Positions 17,600 to 25,006 of a stretch of 64,000 nucleotides of DNA are shown here, piece by piece. Source of the DNA: ZC4RG17 sp036259475 (GTDB taxonomy: Bacteria; Actinomycetota; Acidimicrobiia; Spongiisociales; ZC4RG35); assembly GCA_036259475.1 (NCBI GenBank), contig DATABS010000021.1, forward strand, positions 68,460-132,459, written 5' to 3'. Each line of letters starts with the position of its first letter. The first letter of the stretch is position 1. The position numbers were made by a program, and so were the translations under genes. The notes beneath the pieces were generated by a model, which did not search any database, was not told the DNA's origin, and saw only the letters and a list, made by a program, of their open reading frames with translations.

Positions 17600-18465
17600 T
17601 GACCGCGGCGGGGCTGGAAACGCGGGCGGAGCGGGCCGAAAGCCGTCGAGGGTTTCTCATCGGGTTGCCCGCCTATGTCTACGTCGTCCTCTTCTTTGCG
17701 GTCCCCCTGCTCATCGTGGTGGTGTACTCGTTCGCCACCCGCACGCGCACCGGCGCCACGGCGCTGGAAGGCTGGAACCTGGATTCGTGGACCCGGGTCT
17801 TCGAGGGTGCGGCTCTCGAGGTGTTCCTACGCTCGCTGCTGCTCGCCACCGCCACCACCGTCATCAGCCTGATCCTCTCCTATCCGTTCGCCTACTGGAT
17901 CGCCACCCGCAAACCGCGAGTCCGGGCCTTCCTGCTGGTGCTGGTGATGATCCCCTTCTGGTCGAACTTCCTCGTCCGGACCTACGCCATGAAGTTCCTC
18001 ATGGGATCCGACGGGCCGCTGTCTCTCATCAGCCAGCTGTTCGGGGGTGAGCCGGTGAGGATCCTGTTCACGATCTGGGCCGTCCTGATCGGCCTGGTCT
18101 ACGGCTACATGCCGTTCATGATCCTGCCGCTGTACGCGGCTCTGGAGCGCATGGACTGGGGTCTGGTGGAGGCGGCCCGGGACCTCTACGCCGACGGCTG
18201 GACCGCTTTCCGCAAGGTGACCCTGCCGCTGTCGATGCCCGGCGTGGTGGCCGGGTCCGTACTGGTCTTCATTCCGGCCCTCGGCGCCTACGTCACACCG
18301 GCGATCCTCGGAGGGGGTCGCCCTCCCTACCTGGGCGATTTCATCGTGTCCCAGTTCCTGGCCGCCCGCAACTGGCCCTACGGCTCGGCCCTCTCGGTGG
18401 CGGTGATGCTCGTGATGCTCGCCGCCACGATCCTGTACTTCCGGAGAGGCGGGCAGACGGTGTGA
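17599..18465 (+). CDS. potB: Polyamine ABC transporter permease (PotB-like)
   Basis: A 288-residue inner-membrane permease with about six helices. The first is LPAYVYVVLFFAVPLLIVVV. The EAA coupling loop is visible as EAARDLYADGWTAFRKVTLP, which docks on the ATPase. The ATG at 17599 overlaps the potA stop by one base and removes 13 spurious upstream codons. PotB-type proteins pair with PotC-type proteins, and the next gene fits that. Confidence 0.92.
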   Translation: MTAAGLETRAERAESRRGFLIGLPAYVYVVLFFAVPLLIVVVYSFATRTRTGATALEGWNLDSWTRVFEGAALEVFLRSLLLATATTVISLILSYPFAYWIATRKPRVRAFLLVLVMIPFWSNFLVRTYAMKFLMGSDGPLSLISQLFGGEPVRILFTIWAVLIGLVYGYMPFMILPLYAALERMDWGLVEAARDLYADGWTAFRKVTLPLSMPGVVAGSVLVFIPALGAYVTPAILGGGRPPYLGDFIVSQFLAARNWPYGSALSVAVMLVMLAATILYFRRGGQTV

Positions 18466-19400
18466 GTGACGCCGCCGCACCCCGACCGTTGATCGACCGG
18501 CTACTGGCTGCTCATGGGTGGTTGGTCTACCTCTTCTTCTACGCCCCGATCATCGTGCTGGCCGTCTTCTCGTTCAACGACAACTCGCGTGTCGGCATAT
18601 GGACCGAGCCCTCGTTGCGCTGGTACCGCCAGATGGCCGCCAACGAGGATATCCTGCGTGCCATCCGCAATACGCTGATCGTGGCTGCGATCTCGACGGT
18701 CGTCTCGGTGGTGCTCGGCACGGCGGCCGCCGTCTCCATGGAGCGATTCCGCTTCCGGGGCCAGCGCACGCTCGACGGCCTGCTCTATCTCCCGATCATC
18801 ATCCCCGACGTGACGATGGCGGTGATGATGCTGCTGTTCTTCGTCCAGGCGTTCGACCTCCTCGCCGGAGTCACGGGCATCCAGCTCCAACTCGGCCTCG
18901 GCTCGATCTCCCTGGCCCACATCGCGTTCAACATCTCGTTCGTCGCCGTGGTGGTTCGCGCCCGCCTGGCCGGGATGGATCCGTATCTCACCGAGGCTGC
19001 CGCCGACCTCTACGCCGGCCGCTGGCAGACATTCCGCAAGGTCACCCTGCCTCTGATAATGCCGGGTGTGGCCGGCGGAGCCCTGCTCGCCCTCACTCTG
19101 TCCCTCGACGACGTGGTGGTCACGAGCTTCGTGACCGGGCCGGGTTCGACCACACTGCCCGTCTACGTGTTCGGTCTGGTGCGGCGGGAGGTGAGTCCAC
19201 TCATCAACGCCGTCTCGACTGCCATGCTGGTTGCTTCGATCGTCCTGGTCGGGATATCGCTGGGTCTCCAGCGCCGGGCAGGAGCCGGTGAGGTACCCGC
19301 AACAACGGAAGAAGGAGAAATCGATGGAACGGATGAAACGACAGCTGCGCTGGCTGGCTCTATTGGCCGCCTTGGCGATGACTCTGGCGGCGTGCGGTGA
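18462..19400 (+). CDS. potC: Polyamine ABC transporter permease (PotC-like) with long C-terminal tail
   Basis: A 312-residue permease. The hydrophobic core covers about residues 20-272, with the EAA loop EAAADLYAGRWQTFRKVTLP and the SLDDVVVTSF segment typical of PotC. A GTG start overlaps potB (GTGA). After the last helix the frame continues about 40 polar, acidic residues and runs 77 bases past the start codon of potD in another frame. Most PotC proteins end near 260-280 residues, so this tail is unusual; it may be a drifted C-terminus produced by a frameshift, or a real translational-coupling overlap. Confidence 0.9.
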   Translation: MSDAAAPRPLIDRLLAAHGWLVYLFFYAPIIVLAVFSFNDNSRVGIWTEPSLRWYRQMAANEDILRAIRNTLIVAAISTVVSVVLGTAAAVSMERFRFRGQRTLDGLLYLPIIIPDVTMAVMMLLFFVQAFDLLAGVTGIQLQLGLGSISLAHIAFNISFVAVVVRARLAGMDPYLTEAAADLYAGRWQTFRKVTLPLIMPGVAGGALLALTLSLDDVVVTSFVTGPGSTTLPVYVFGLVRREVSPLINAVSTAMLVASIVLVGISLGLQRRAGAGEVPATTEEGEIDGTDETTAALAGSIGRLGDDSGGVR

Positions 19401-20553
19401 CGACGCCGCGCCGGGCGACACCGGCGGAGCGGACACCAGTGCGCCCGCCGACACCGGCGGAGCGGACACCAGTGCGCCCGCCGACACCGGCGTAACCGAG
19501 ACGAGTGCCCCCTCGGACACAGGAACTGACGACACGGAAGCCCCCGCCGGCGGGGAATGCGCCGCCGAGGCGACCGACGGCGACCTCAACCTCTACAACT
19601 GGTCGGAGTACATCGATCCCGAGTTGATCGTCGCCTTCGAGGAGCAGTACGGGGTCGACGTCGTGGAGACCTTCTACGACTCCAACGAGACCATGCTGGC
19701 CCAGATCCAGGCGGGGGTGGTCTACGACCTGATCGTCCCCTCCGACTACATGGTGGCGATCATGATCGACGAGGACCTGCTCCTTCCGCTGTCGATGGAG
19801 GCGATCCCCAACGTCGACAACCTAGGCGAGCAGTTCGTGGAACTCCCCTACGATCCCGAGGGTGCCTACTCGGTGCCCTACCAGTGGGGAACCACCGGAC
19901 TGGGCGTCAACATCTCAGTCGTCGGCGAGGACTTCGAGCCGAGCTGGGCCCTGGCTCTGGACCCCGACATGACCGCCTCGTACGCCGGGGGAGTGTCGTT
20001 GCTCAACGACCCCCGCGAGACGATGGGCGCGGCTCTCAAGTACCTGGGCTACGGCCTCAACGAGACGTCCGAAGAGGCGTTGCAGGAGGCCGCAGACCTC
20101 ATCGCCTCGGCCAATGTGACCACCTTCGACTCGGACCAGTACACCGACAACCTGATCAACGGCGAGGTGGCGGTCTCCCATGGCTACTCGGGCAACTACT
20201 TCACGGCGTTCCTCGACGCCGAGGACCCCGAAAACTGGGCCTACATCGTGCCCCAGGAGGGCGGGACGCTGTGGACCGACAACATGGCGATCCCGGCCGG
20301 CGCCGAGCACCCGTGCACGGCACATACGTTCATCAACTTCATCATGGACGCCGAGAACGGCGCTCAGCTGACGAACTGGACGTACTACGCCAGCCCCAAC
20401 GAGGCGGCCGAGGAGTTCATCCTCCCCGAGGTCCTCGAGGACCCGTCCATCTACCCGGACGACGAGACCTTCGCCAAGCTGGAGGCCATCCGCGACACAG
20501 GGGACAGCGAAATCCTGTTCACGGACTACTTCAACATCGCCCGCGGCGGCTGA
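19324..20553 (+). CDS. potD: Polyamine-binding lipoprotein (PotD/PotF-like)
   Basis: A 409-residue extracytoplasmic solute-binding protein. It has a signal peptide with lipobox LAAC (lipidation at Cys24), an Asp/Thr/Ala-rich low-complexity linker (about 25-75) partly made of 11-residue repeats, then the binding domain starting LNLYNWSEYIDPELI, which matches the PotD/PotF family start. The ATG has a strong ribosome binding site (GAAGGAG). It captures the substrate for PotABC; whether putrescine, spermidine or another amine is bound cannot be told from sequence. A palindromic hairpin follows 11 bases after the stop. Confidence 0.93.
   Translation: MERMKRQLRWLALLAALAMTLAACGDDAAPGDTGGADTSAPADTGGADTSAPADTGVTETSAPSDTGTDDTEAPAGGECAAEATDGDLNLYNWSEYIDPELIVAFEEQYGVDVVETFYDSNETMLAQIQAGVVYDLIVPSDYMVAIMIDEDLLLPLSMEAIPNVDNLGEQFVELPYDPEGAYSVPYQWGTTGLGVNISVVGEDFEPSWALALDPDMTASYAGGVSLLNDPRETMGAALKYLGYGLNETSEEALQEAADLIASANVTTFDSDQYTDNLINGEVAVSHGYSGNYFTAFLDAEDPENWAYIVPQEGGTLWTDNMAIPAGAEHPCTAHTFINFIMDAENGAQLTNWTYYASPNEAAEEFILPEVLEDPSIYPDDETFAKLEAIRDTGDSEILFTDYFNIARGG
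19417..19515 (+). repeat. 33-bp tandem repeat in the potD linker
   Basis: Two identical 33-base units (19417-19449 and 19450-19482), each encoding DTGGADTSAPA, are followed by a degenerate third unit (19483-19515). They encode the flexible linker between the lipid anchor and the binding domain. Such repeats can expand or contract by slippage and are likely length-variable between strains. Confidence 0.85.
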
Positions 20554-20564
20554 GAACCCCGTTA

Positions 20565-20606
20565 TCGCGCGACAGTCCCGGCCTAGGCGCCGGGAATGTC
20601 GCGCGA
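20565..20606. repeat. REP-like palindromic hairpin, copy A
   Basis: Two 18-base arms (20565-20582 and 20589-20606) are complementary except for one position, with a 6-base loop CTAGGC. The core is TCGCGCGACA...CCGGC. It begins 11 bases after the potD stop. No T-run follows, so it is not a classic intrinsic terminator. Related hairpins lie at 21653-21694 and 44433-44474, and this one with the second bracket the AbiEi/DUF559-type gene. Confidence 0.8.
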
Positions 20607-20649
20607 GAAGCGCCGTCCGACCCGCCATACGCGCGAGCTGCGCGTCGGT

Positions 20650-21602
20650 TCAGGGATCGGGACACTCGAAATGATACGGGGCATGTCCGGCGTCCAGCTG
20701 ACGGGCGAAATGTTGGATCTGGTCGATCACATGGCTGCCGTACTGGAACGCCTGGTAATCCCAGACCGTCATCACGGACAGGCCCATGCCAAGCAGGCGG
20801 CGGAATCGATCTCGGTCGCTCTCGGCGTTCAAGGGAGACGCGTGATAGGTGATGGATTGCGCCTCGAGGACACCCGGCCGCTCGACGAATTCGAAGTCGA
20901 CCCTACCGACAAACTCGGACGATCCCAGGGAAACCTGGCGTCTGAGCTTGACGCCGCCTTGGCCGGACAACCATTCGACACGTCGCTCGAGCCCACTCTC
21001 CGGCATGGCCTGCCCGTGGTTGTCCTGACCAGTTCGCGACTCAACCTGGTGCCGTTACGGCCACGCCCACCGATCGCTTCCAACAGACCTCTGAGACGGT
21101 CGGTGGTTGTGAGATGTCGGGAGAGGAGGAAGTCGAAGCTGCGTTCAGCCTTGGCGGGATGCTCGGTCCCCGCCAGCTGAAACGCGGCCAGGGTGGGGCT
21201 CACAACAGGGATGCCGCGGTGAAGCACCGTTTCACGAAGAGGAAGGTCCTGGAGGTAGTGGATCACTGAAAGACGTCCACGGGTCCGTATGCCCTGGCGC
21301 GGGATGGTGACATGAAGGACACCTCTGAGTTCGAACCCAGGTACACCCCACAGAGCTGCCGCGGAGGCATGCGACACGACCGCTCCAGCGGGTGCATCGA
21401 GGACTGCGGCCATCGCCCCACTGAGGGGAGTGAACGGAGCGCCGATCAGCCGCCAGACCTCCGGGGACAATTGTTCCACCGACGCGCGTCTCTCGAGACC
21501 CCGTAGGTGGATGTCCGAGAAGCCGTTCGCCCACAACTGGCGGCGGCCGAAAACACCGTGCTGTCGTTCCGATAGGTCGCGGATGAAACGTTCCACCTCC
21601 AT
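20650..21602 (-). pseudogene. Frameshifted AbiEi-like / DUF559 (Vsr-like) protein gene
   Basis: The N-terminal part (from 21602) encodes an AbiEi-antitoxin-like winged helix (LSERQHGVFGRRQLWANGF) and a middle region with VVSHASAAALWGVPG and VLHVTIPRQGIRTRGRLSVIH. In this frame the C-terminus turns into Ser/Arg-rich nonsense ending at 20829. A second frame, 21006-20650, gives the expected C-terminal DUF559-like part (ESGLERRVEWL, LRRQVSLG, FVGRVDFEF). One single-base frameshift near 21010-21030 would join the two, so the gene is broken or there is a sequencing error. Intact relatives are common in actinobacteria with no firm function. It is bracketed by two REP-like hairpins. Confidence 0.75.
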
Positions 21603-21652
21603 ATCGGCGATCCTGCACTATCGCATCCGCCGGTTGAACCCCCCTGCCGTTC

Positions 21653-21694
21653 TTGCGCGACACTCCCGTCTCATCCGCCGGGGATGTCGCGCGA
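21653..21694. repeat. REP-like palindromic hairpin, copy B
   Basis: Imperfect arms at 21653-21668 and 21679-21694 share the TGCGCGACA.../...TGTCGCGCGA core with copy A and are followed by the same GAGAAG flank. It lies 8 bases from the stop of the minus-strand ureohydrolase gene and about 50 bases upstream of the AbiEi/DUF559-type gene. Confidence 0.75.
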
Positions 21695-21701
21695 GAAGGC
21701 G

Positions 21702-22700
21702 TCAGGACTTGCGTTCGGCCATGCCGTTGAGGATCTCCAGCACCACCCGGTTGGCGACATACGCCGTCTGCTCGCCCCGGCTGTCGTAGGGCGGCGACAC
21801 CTCCACGATGTCGGCCCCCAGGACCGGCAGCTCGCGGGAGAGACGCCGGACCGAGTCGAGGAGCTCCCGTGACGTCAGGCCGCCCGGCTCGGGGGTACCA
21901 GTACCGGGGGCGAATCCGGGATCGACCACGTCGATGTCGACCGAGATGAAGATACCTTCCACCGACCCCGACGATGCCGCCTCGACCGCCTGATCGACCA
22001 CCGCTTCCAGGCCCTGCTCGAGAATCTGGTCCATCCGGAAGCTGCGCATCTTCTGGGTCCGCATCCACTCCACCACGTCCGGTTCGGGCCAGTAACCGCG
22101 TAGTCCGATCTGGACGAACCGGTGGCCCGGCACCGCCCCCGACTCGATCAAGCGCCGCATCGGAGTGCCGTGACCATACAGCGAGCCGTTCTGCATGTAA
22201 CCCGTGTCGGCATGGGCATCGAAGTGGATCAACGCCACCTTGCCGAAGCCGTGCACCCGGGCAACCCCCCAGGCGTCCGGCCACGTGATCGTGTGGTCGC
22301 CCCCGAGCACGATCGGCACCTTCCCGGCCCCGGCCACTGCCTCTACCGTGTCGGCGATACGGGCGATCGACGTCTCCAGGTCTCCCGGCACGACGTACAC
22401 GTCGCCGATGTCGACCACCCCGAGTGCCCCGAGGGGATCGATCCCGGTGGGAAGGTGGGGGCGATAACCGTCCATCGCTCCGTAGTCGGCGCTCCGGATG
22501 GCGGCCGGACCGAACCGGGCCCCCGGTCGATAGGAGGTTCCCCAGTCGAAGGGGGCTCCGACGATCACCACCTCACCGTCTCCCAGGTCGTCGAGGCGGC
22601 GCGCCGGCACTCCGAGGAAAGTCGAACGCGAGGCGAAGCTGATGTATTCGGCGGAGGCGAATGGAATCTCCGACGCCCGCTTCTCATAGGGAGTATGCAT
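21702..22700 (-). CDS. speB: Agmatinase-family ureohydrolase (SpeB-like)
   Basis: A 332-residue arginase/agmatinase fold enzyme that hydrolyses guanidino compounds to urea plus an amine. All manganese-binding motifs are visible: LGGDHTIT (His), HFDAHADTG (Asp-x-His-x-Asp) and SVDIDVVDPGFAPGTGTP (Asp-x-Asp). Agmatine giving putrescine is the most common activity of this group, and the PotABCD-type importer and aldehyde dehydrogenases nearby fit it. Guanidinobutyrase or guanidinopropionase activity is an alternative that sequence alone cannot exclude. Confidence 0.88.
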   Translation of the reverse strand: MHTPYEKRASEIPFASAEYISFASRSTFLGVPARRLDDLGDGEVVIVGAPFDWGTSYRPGARFGPAAIRSADYGAMDGYRPHLPTGIDPLGALGVVDIGDVYVVPGDLETSIARIADTVEAVAGAGKVPIVLGGDHTITWPDAWGVARVHGFGKVALIHFDAHADTGYMQNGSLYGHGTPMRRLIESGAVPGHRFVQIGLRGYWPEPDVVEWMRTQKMRSFRMDQILEQGLEAVVDQAVEAASSGSVEGIFISVDIDVVDPGFAPGTGTPEPGGLTSRELLDSVRRLSRELPVLGADIVEVSPPYDSRGEQTAYVANRVVLEILNGMAERKS

Positions 22701-22778
22701 GTTTGAATAACCTAACCGGCTAGCGCCCAGGGCGAAGCCGGTAGGGCTTCTTCTTCACCGGATCGAGCGGGCAGGTGA

Positions 22779-24215
22779 TCAGATGGGCCGCAGGTTGAAA
22801 CTGATGGTCTGCAGATCGGTGAACTCCTCGATCCGCTGACGACCCCAACCCGTGTCGGTGCCGGCGGCTCCTCCGAACGGCTGGAACGTCTCCCAGAAGT
22901 CTGTCGAGTCGTTGACGACGACCGTTCCGGATCGGATCCGGTCGGCGTACCACCACGCTCGCGAGAGGTCGTTGGTGAACACCGCCGCCTGAAGGCCCAG
23001 ACGGGTCCTGTTGGCGATGCCGATCGCGTCCTCGTCGTCGCTGGCCGTGAGGATGGGAACCACCGGCCCGAAGGACTCGTCTCTCGAGACGAGCGACTCC
23101 TCGGGCACCCGGTCGAGCACCGTGAACTGGTAGTAGAGGTCGGTCGGGAAACCCGACGCCCGGCCGCCGCCAAGCAAGACCTCAGCTCCCCGGCCGACGG
23201 CGTCCTCGAGATGACGATCCATCTTCTCGGCAGTGGGCAGGTTGTTGAGCGGTCCCATCGTCGTGTCATCGGCGAACGGATCCCCCAGCCGGACGGCGTC
23301 GGCCGCCTTCAATGTGGCTGCGACGAACTCGTCGTGCACCTCGTCGAGGACGATCACCCGCTCGGTGGCGCAGCACACCTGTCCGGCGTTGTAGTAGGCG
23401 CCGTACACCGCCGCCTCGGCCGCGGCGGTCACGTCGGCGTCGCCCGTCACGACGAGGGGACCGTTACCGGACATCTCCATGATCGAGCGCTTGAGTCCCA
23501 TCTGGGAGACGATGCGCCGCCCCGTAGCCGAGGATCCGGTGAAGCCGATGGCGTCGATGCCGTCATGCGTGACCAGCGCCTCCCCGATCCGGCCCCCGCC
23601 GGGAATGACCTGAATCGCCCCTGGAGGGGCTCCGGCGGCGTCGAATACCTCGGCCATTTCGAGGAGCGCCATGGGTGTGAACTCGGGCGGCTTGACGATG
23701 ATGGCGTTGCCGGTGGCCAACCCAGGGCCGACATATTCCATCGGGATCATCACGGGGAAGTTCCAGGGCGTGATCGCCGCCCACACCCCGACAGGGCGCC
23801 GCACGGTGAACATGCGCCGCGTCCGTTCGGTGGTCGGGATCAGCTCTCCCGAGAGGCGCTTGACGTCCTCGGCGGCGATCTGGAAGTAGTCGCCGGACTC
23901 GGCGATATCGTCGATCGCTTCCGCCCTGAACGGTTTCCCCTGCTCCAGGGTGAGCGTCCGCGCCACATCCTCGATCTTGTCCTGCCATAGCTCGTAAATG
24001 CGAAGGCACAGGTCGGCGCGTTCGAAAGCCGTCCACTGGCGCATCTCCTCGGTGGCCCGCCGGGCCGCCGCCACGGCCCGATCGATGTCCGCCGGGGAGG
24101 CGAGCGGGACGTTGGCTATGTGCTCGCCGGTGACGGGGGAGCGCAGTTCGTAGATCTCGTCACCGGTGCCTTCGGTGAACTCTCCGTCGATATACAGCTT
24201 GAGATCGCGGGTCAT
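22779..24215 (-). CDS. NAD(P)-dependent aldehyde dehydrogenase
   Basis: A 478-residue ALDH superfamily enzyme. The cofactor-binding PWNFPVMIP and GFTGSSATGRRI segments are visible, as are the general-base Glu in IMEMSGNGPLV and the catalytic Cys in NAGQVCCATERV. In this setting it may oxidise 4-aminobutyraldehyde or another amine-derived aldehyde after transamination or oxidation; this is an inference from neighbours. It lies 78 bases upstream of the speB-like gene on the same strand, so the two could be cotranscribed. Confidence 0.9.
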   Translation of the reverse strand: MTRDLKLYIDGEFTEGTGDEIYELRSPVTGEHIANVPLASPADIDRAVAAARRATEEMRQWTAFERADLCLRIYELWQDKIEDVARTLTLEQGKPFRAEAIDDIAESGDYFQIAAEDVKRLSGELIPTTERTRRMFTVRRPVGVWAAITPWNFPVMIPMEYVGPGLATGNAIIVKPPEFTPMALLEMAEVFDAAGAPPGAIQVIPGGGRIGEALVTHDGIDAIGFTGSSATGRRIVSQMGLKRSIMEMSGNGPLVVTGDADVTAAAEAAVYGAYYNAGQVCCATERVIVLDEVHDEFVAATLKAADAVRLGDPFADDTTMGPLNNLPTAEKMDRHLEDAVGRGAEVLLGGGRASGFPTDLYYQFTVLDRVPEESLVSRDESFGPVVPILTASDDEDAIGIANRTRLGLQAAVFTNDLSRAWWYADRIRSGTVVVNDSTDFWETFQPFGGAAGTDTGWGRQRIEEFTDLQTISFNLRPI

Positions 24216-24238
24216 GTCCCGGAGGATACGCTGGCCCG

Positions 24239-25006
24239 GTGCCCACCTGGGACGCCCAGCAGTACCTGCACCACGCCGATGCCCGTACCCGACCGGCCGG
24301 CGAGCTCCTCGCCCGCCTCGCGGCCCCTGACCCGGGTCTGGTGGTCGACATCGGTTGCGGACCCGGCAACTCGACCGCCCTCCTGGCCGATCGGTGGCCG
24401 GAGGCGACGGTCATCGGTCTCGACGCCTCCGCCGAGATGGTGGCTCACGCCCGCCGGGCGCATCCCGGCTTGAAGTTCATCCAGCATGATCTGATGACCT
24501 GGGATCCGCCGGCTCCTGTCGATGTCGTGTTCTCCAATGCCGCCCTCCACTGGTTGGGCGACCACCCGGCGGTGTTCGATCGCCTCTTGAAGTGGAGAGG
24601 CCCCGGAGGAGTGCTCGCCGTGCAGATGCCCGCCAACTTCGACCAGCCGAGCCACACCCTGATGCGCTCGCTCGCCGCTTCGGGCCGCTGGCGGTCGCAG
24701 CTGGAAGGGGTCCTGGTCGATGACCCCGTGGCCTCACCCGAGGGCTACTTTCGAATGGTCGCCGCGGTCGGGCGGCGGGTCGACATCTGGACGACCGAGT
24801 ACCTCCAGGTGCTGGAAGGAGAGGATCCTGTGCTCGACTGGGTGAGGGGTACGGCGCTGCGGCCGGTGCTCGACCGTCTCGGCGCATCCGAGGCCGAGGA
24901 GTTCGTCGCCGAGTACCGGATCGCCCTCCGAAACGCCTACCCGCGACGGGCCGACGGCACCACCCTATTTCCCTTCCGACGGGTCTTCATCGTGGTCAGC
25001 GGCTGA
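24239..25006 (+). CDS. tam: Trans-aconitate 2-methyltransferase
   Basis: A 255-residue SAM-dependent methyltransferase. The family start TWDAQQYLHHADARTRPA, the SAM motif VVDIGCGPGNST, the acidic loop GLDASAEMV, the SNAALHWLGDHP motif and the VQMPANFDQPSH segment all match Tam, which methylates trans-aconitate, an inhibitor of aconitase formed from cis-aconitate. Translation starts at a GTG. The genome encodes at least two aconitase-family enzymes, which gives Tam a context. The 3' end overlaps the convergent monooxygenase gene by 11 bases. Confidence 0.88.
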   Translation: MPTWDAQQYLHHADARTRPAGELLARLAAPDPGLVVDIGCGPGNSTALLADRWPEATVIGLDASAEMVAHARRAHPGLKFIQHDLMTWDPPAPVDVVFSNAALHWLGDHPAVFDRLLKWRGPGGVLAVQMPANFDQPSHTLMRSLAASGRWRSQLEGVLVDDPVASPEGYFRMVAAVGRRVDIWTTEYLQVLEGEDPVLDWVRGTALRPVLDRLGASEAEEFVAEYRIALRNAYPRRADGTTLFPFRRVFIVVSG

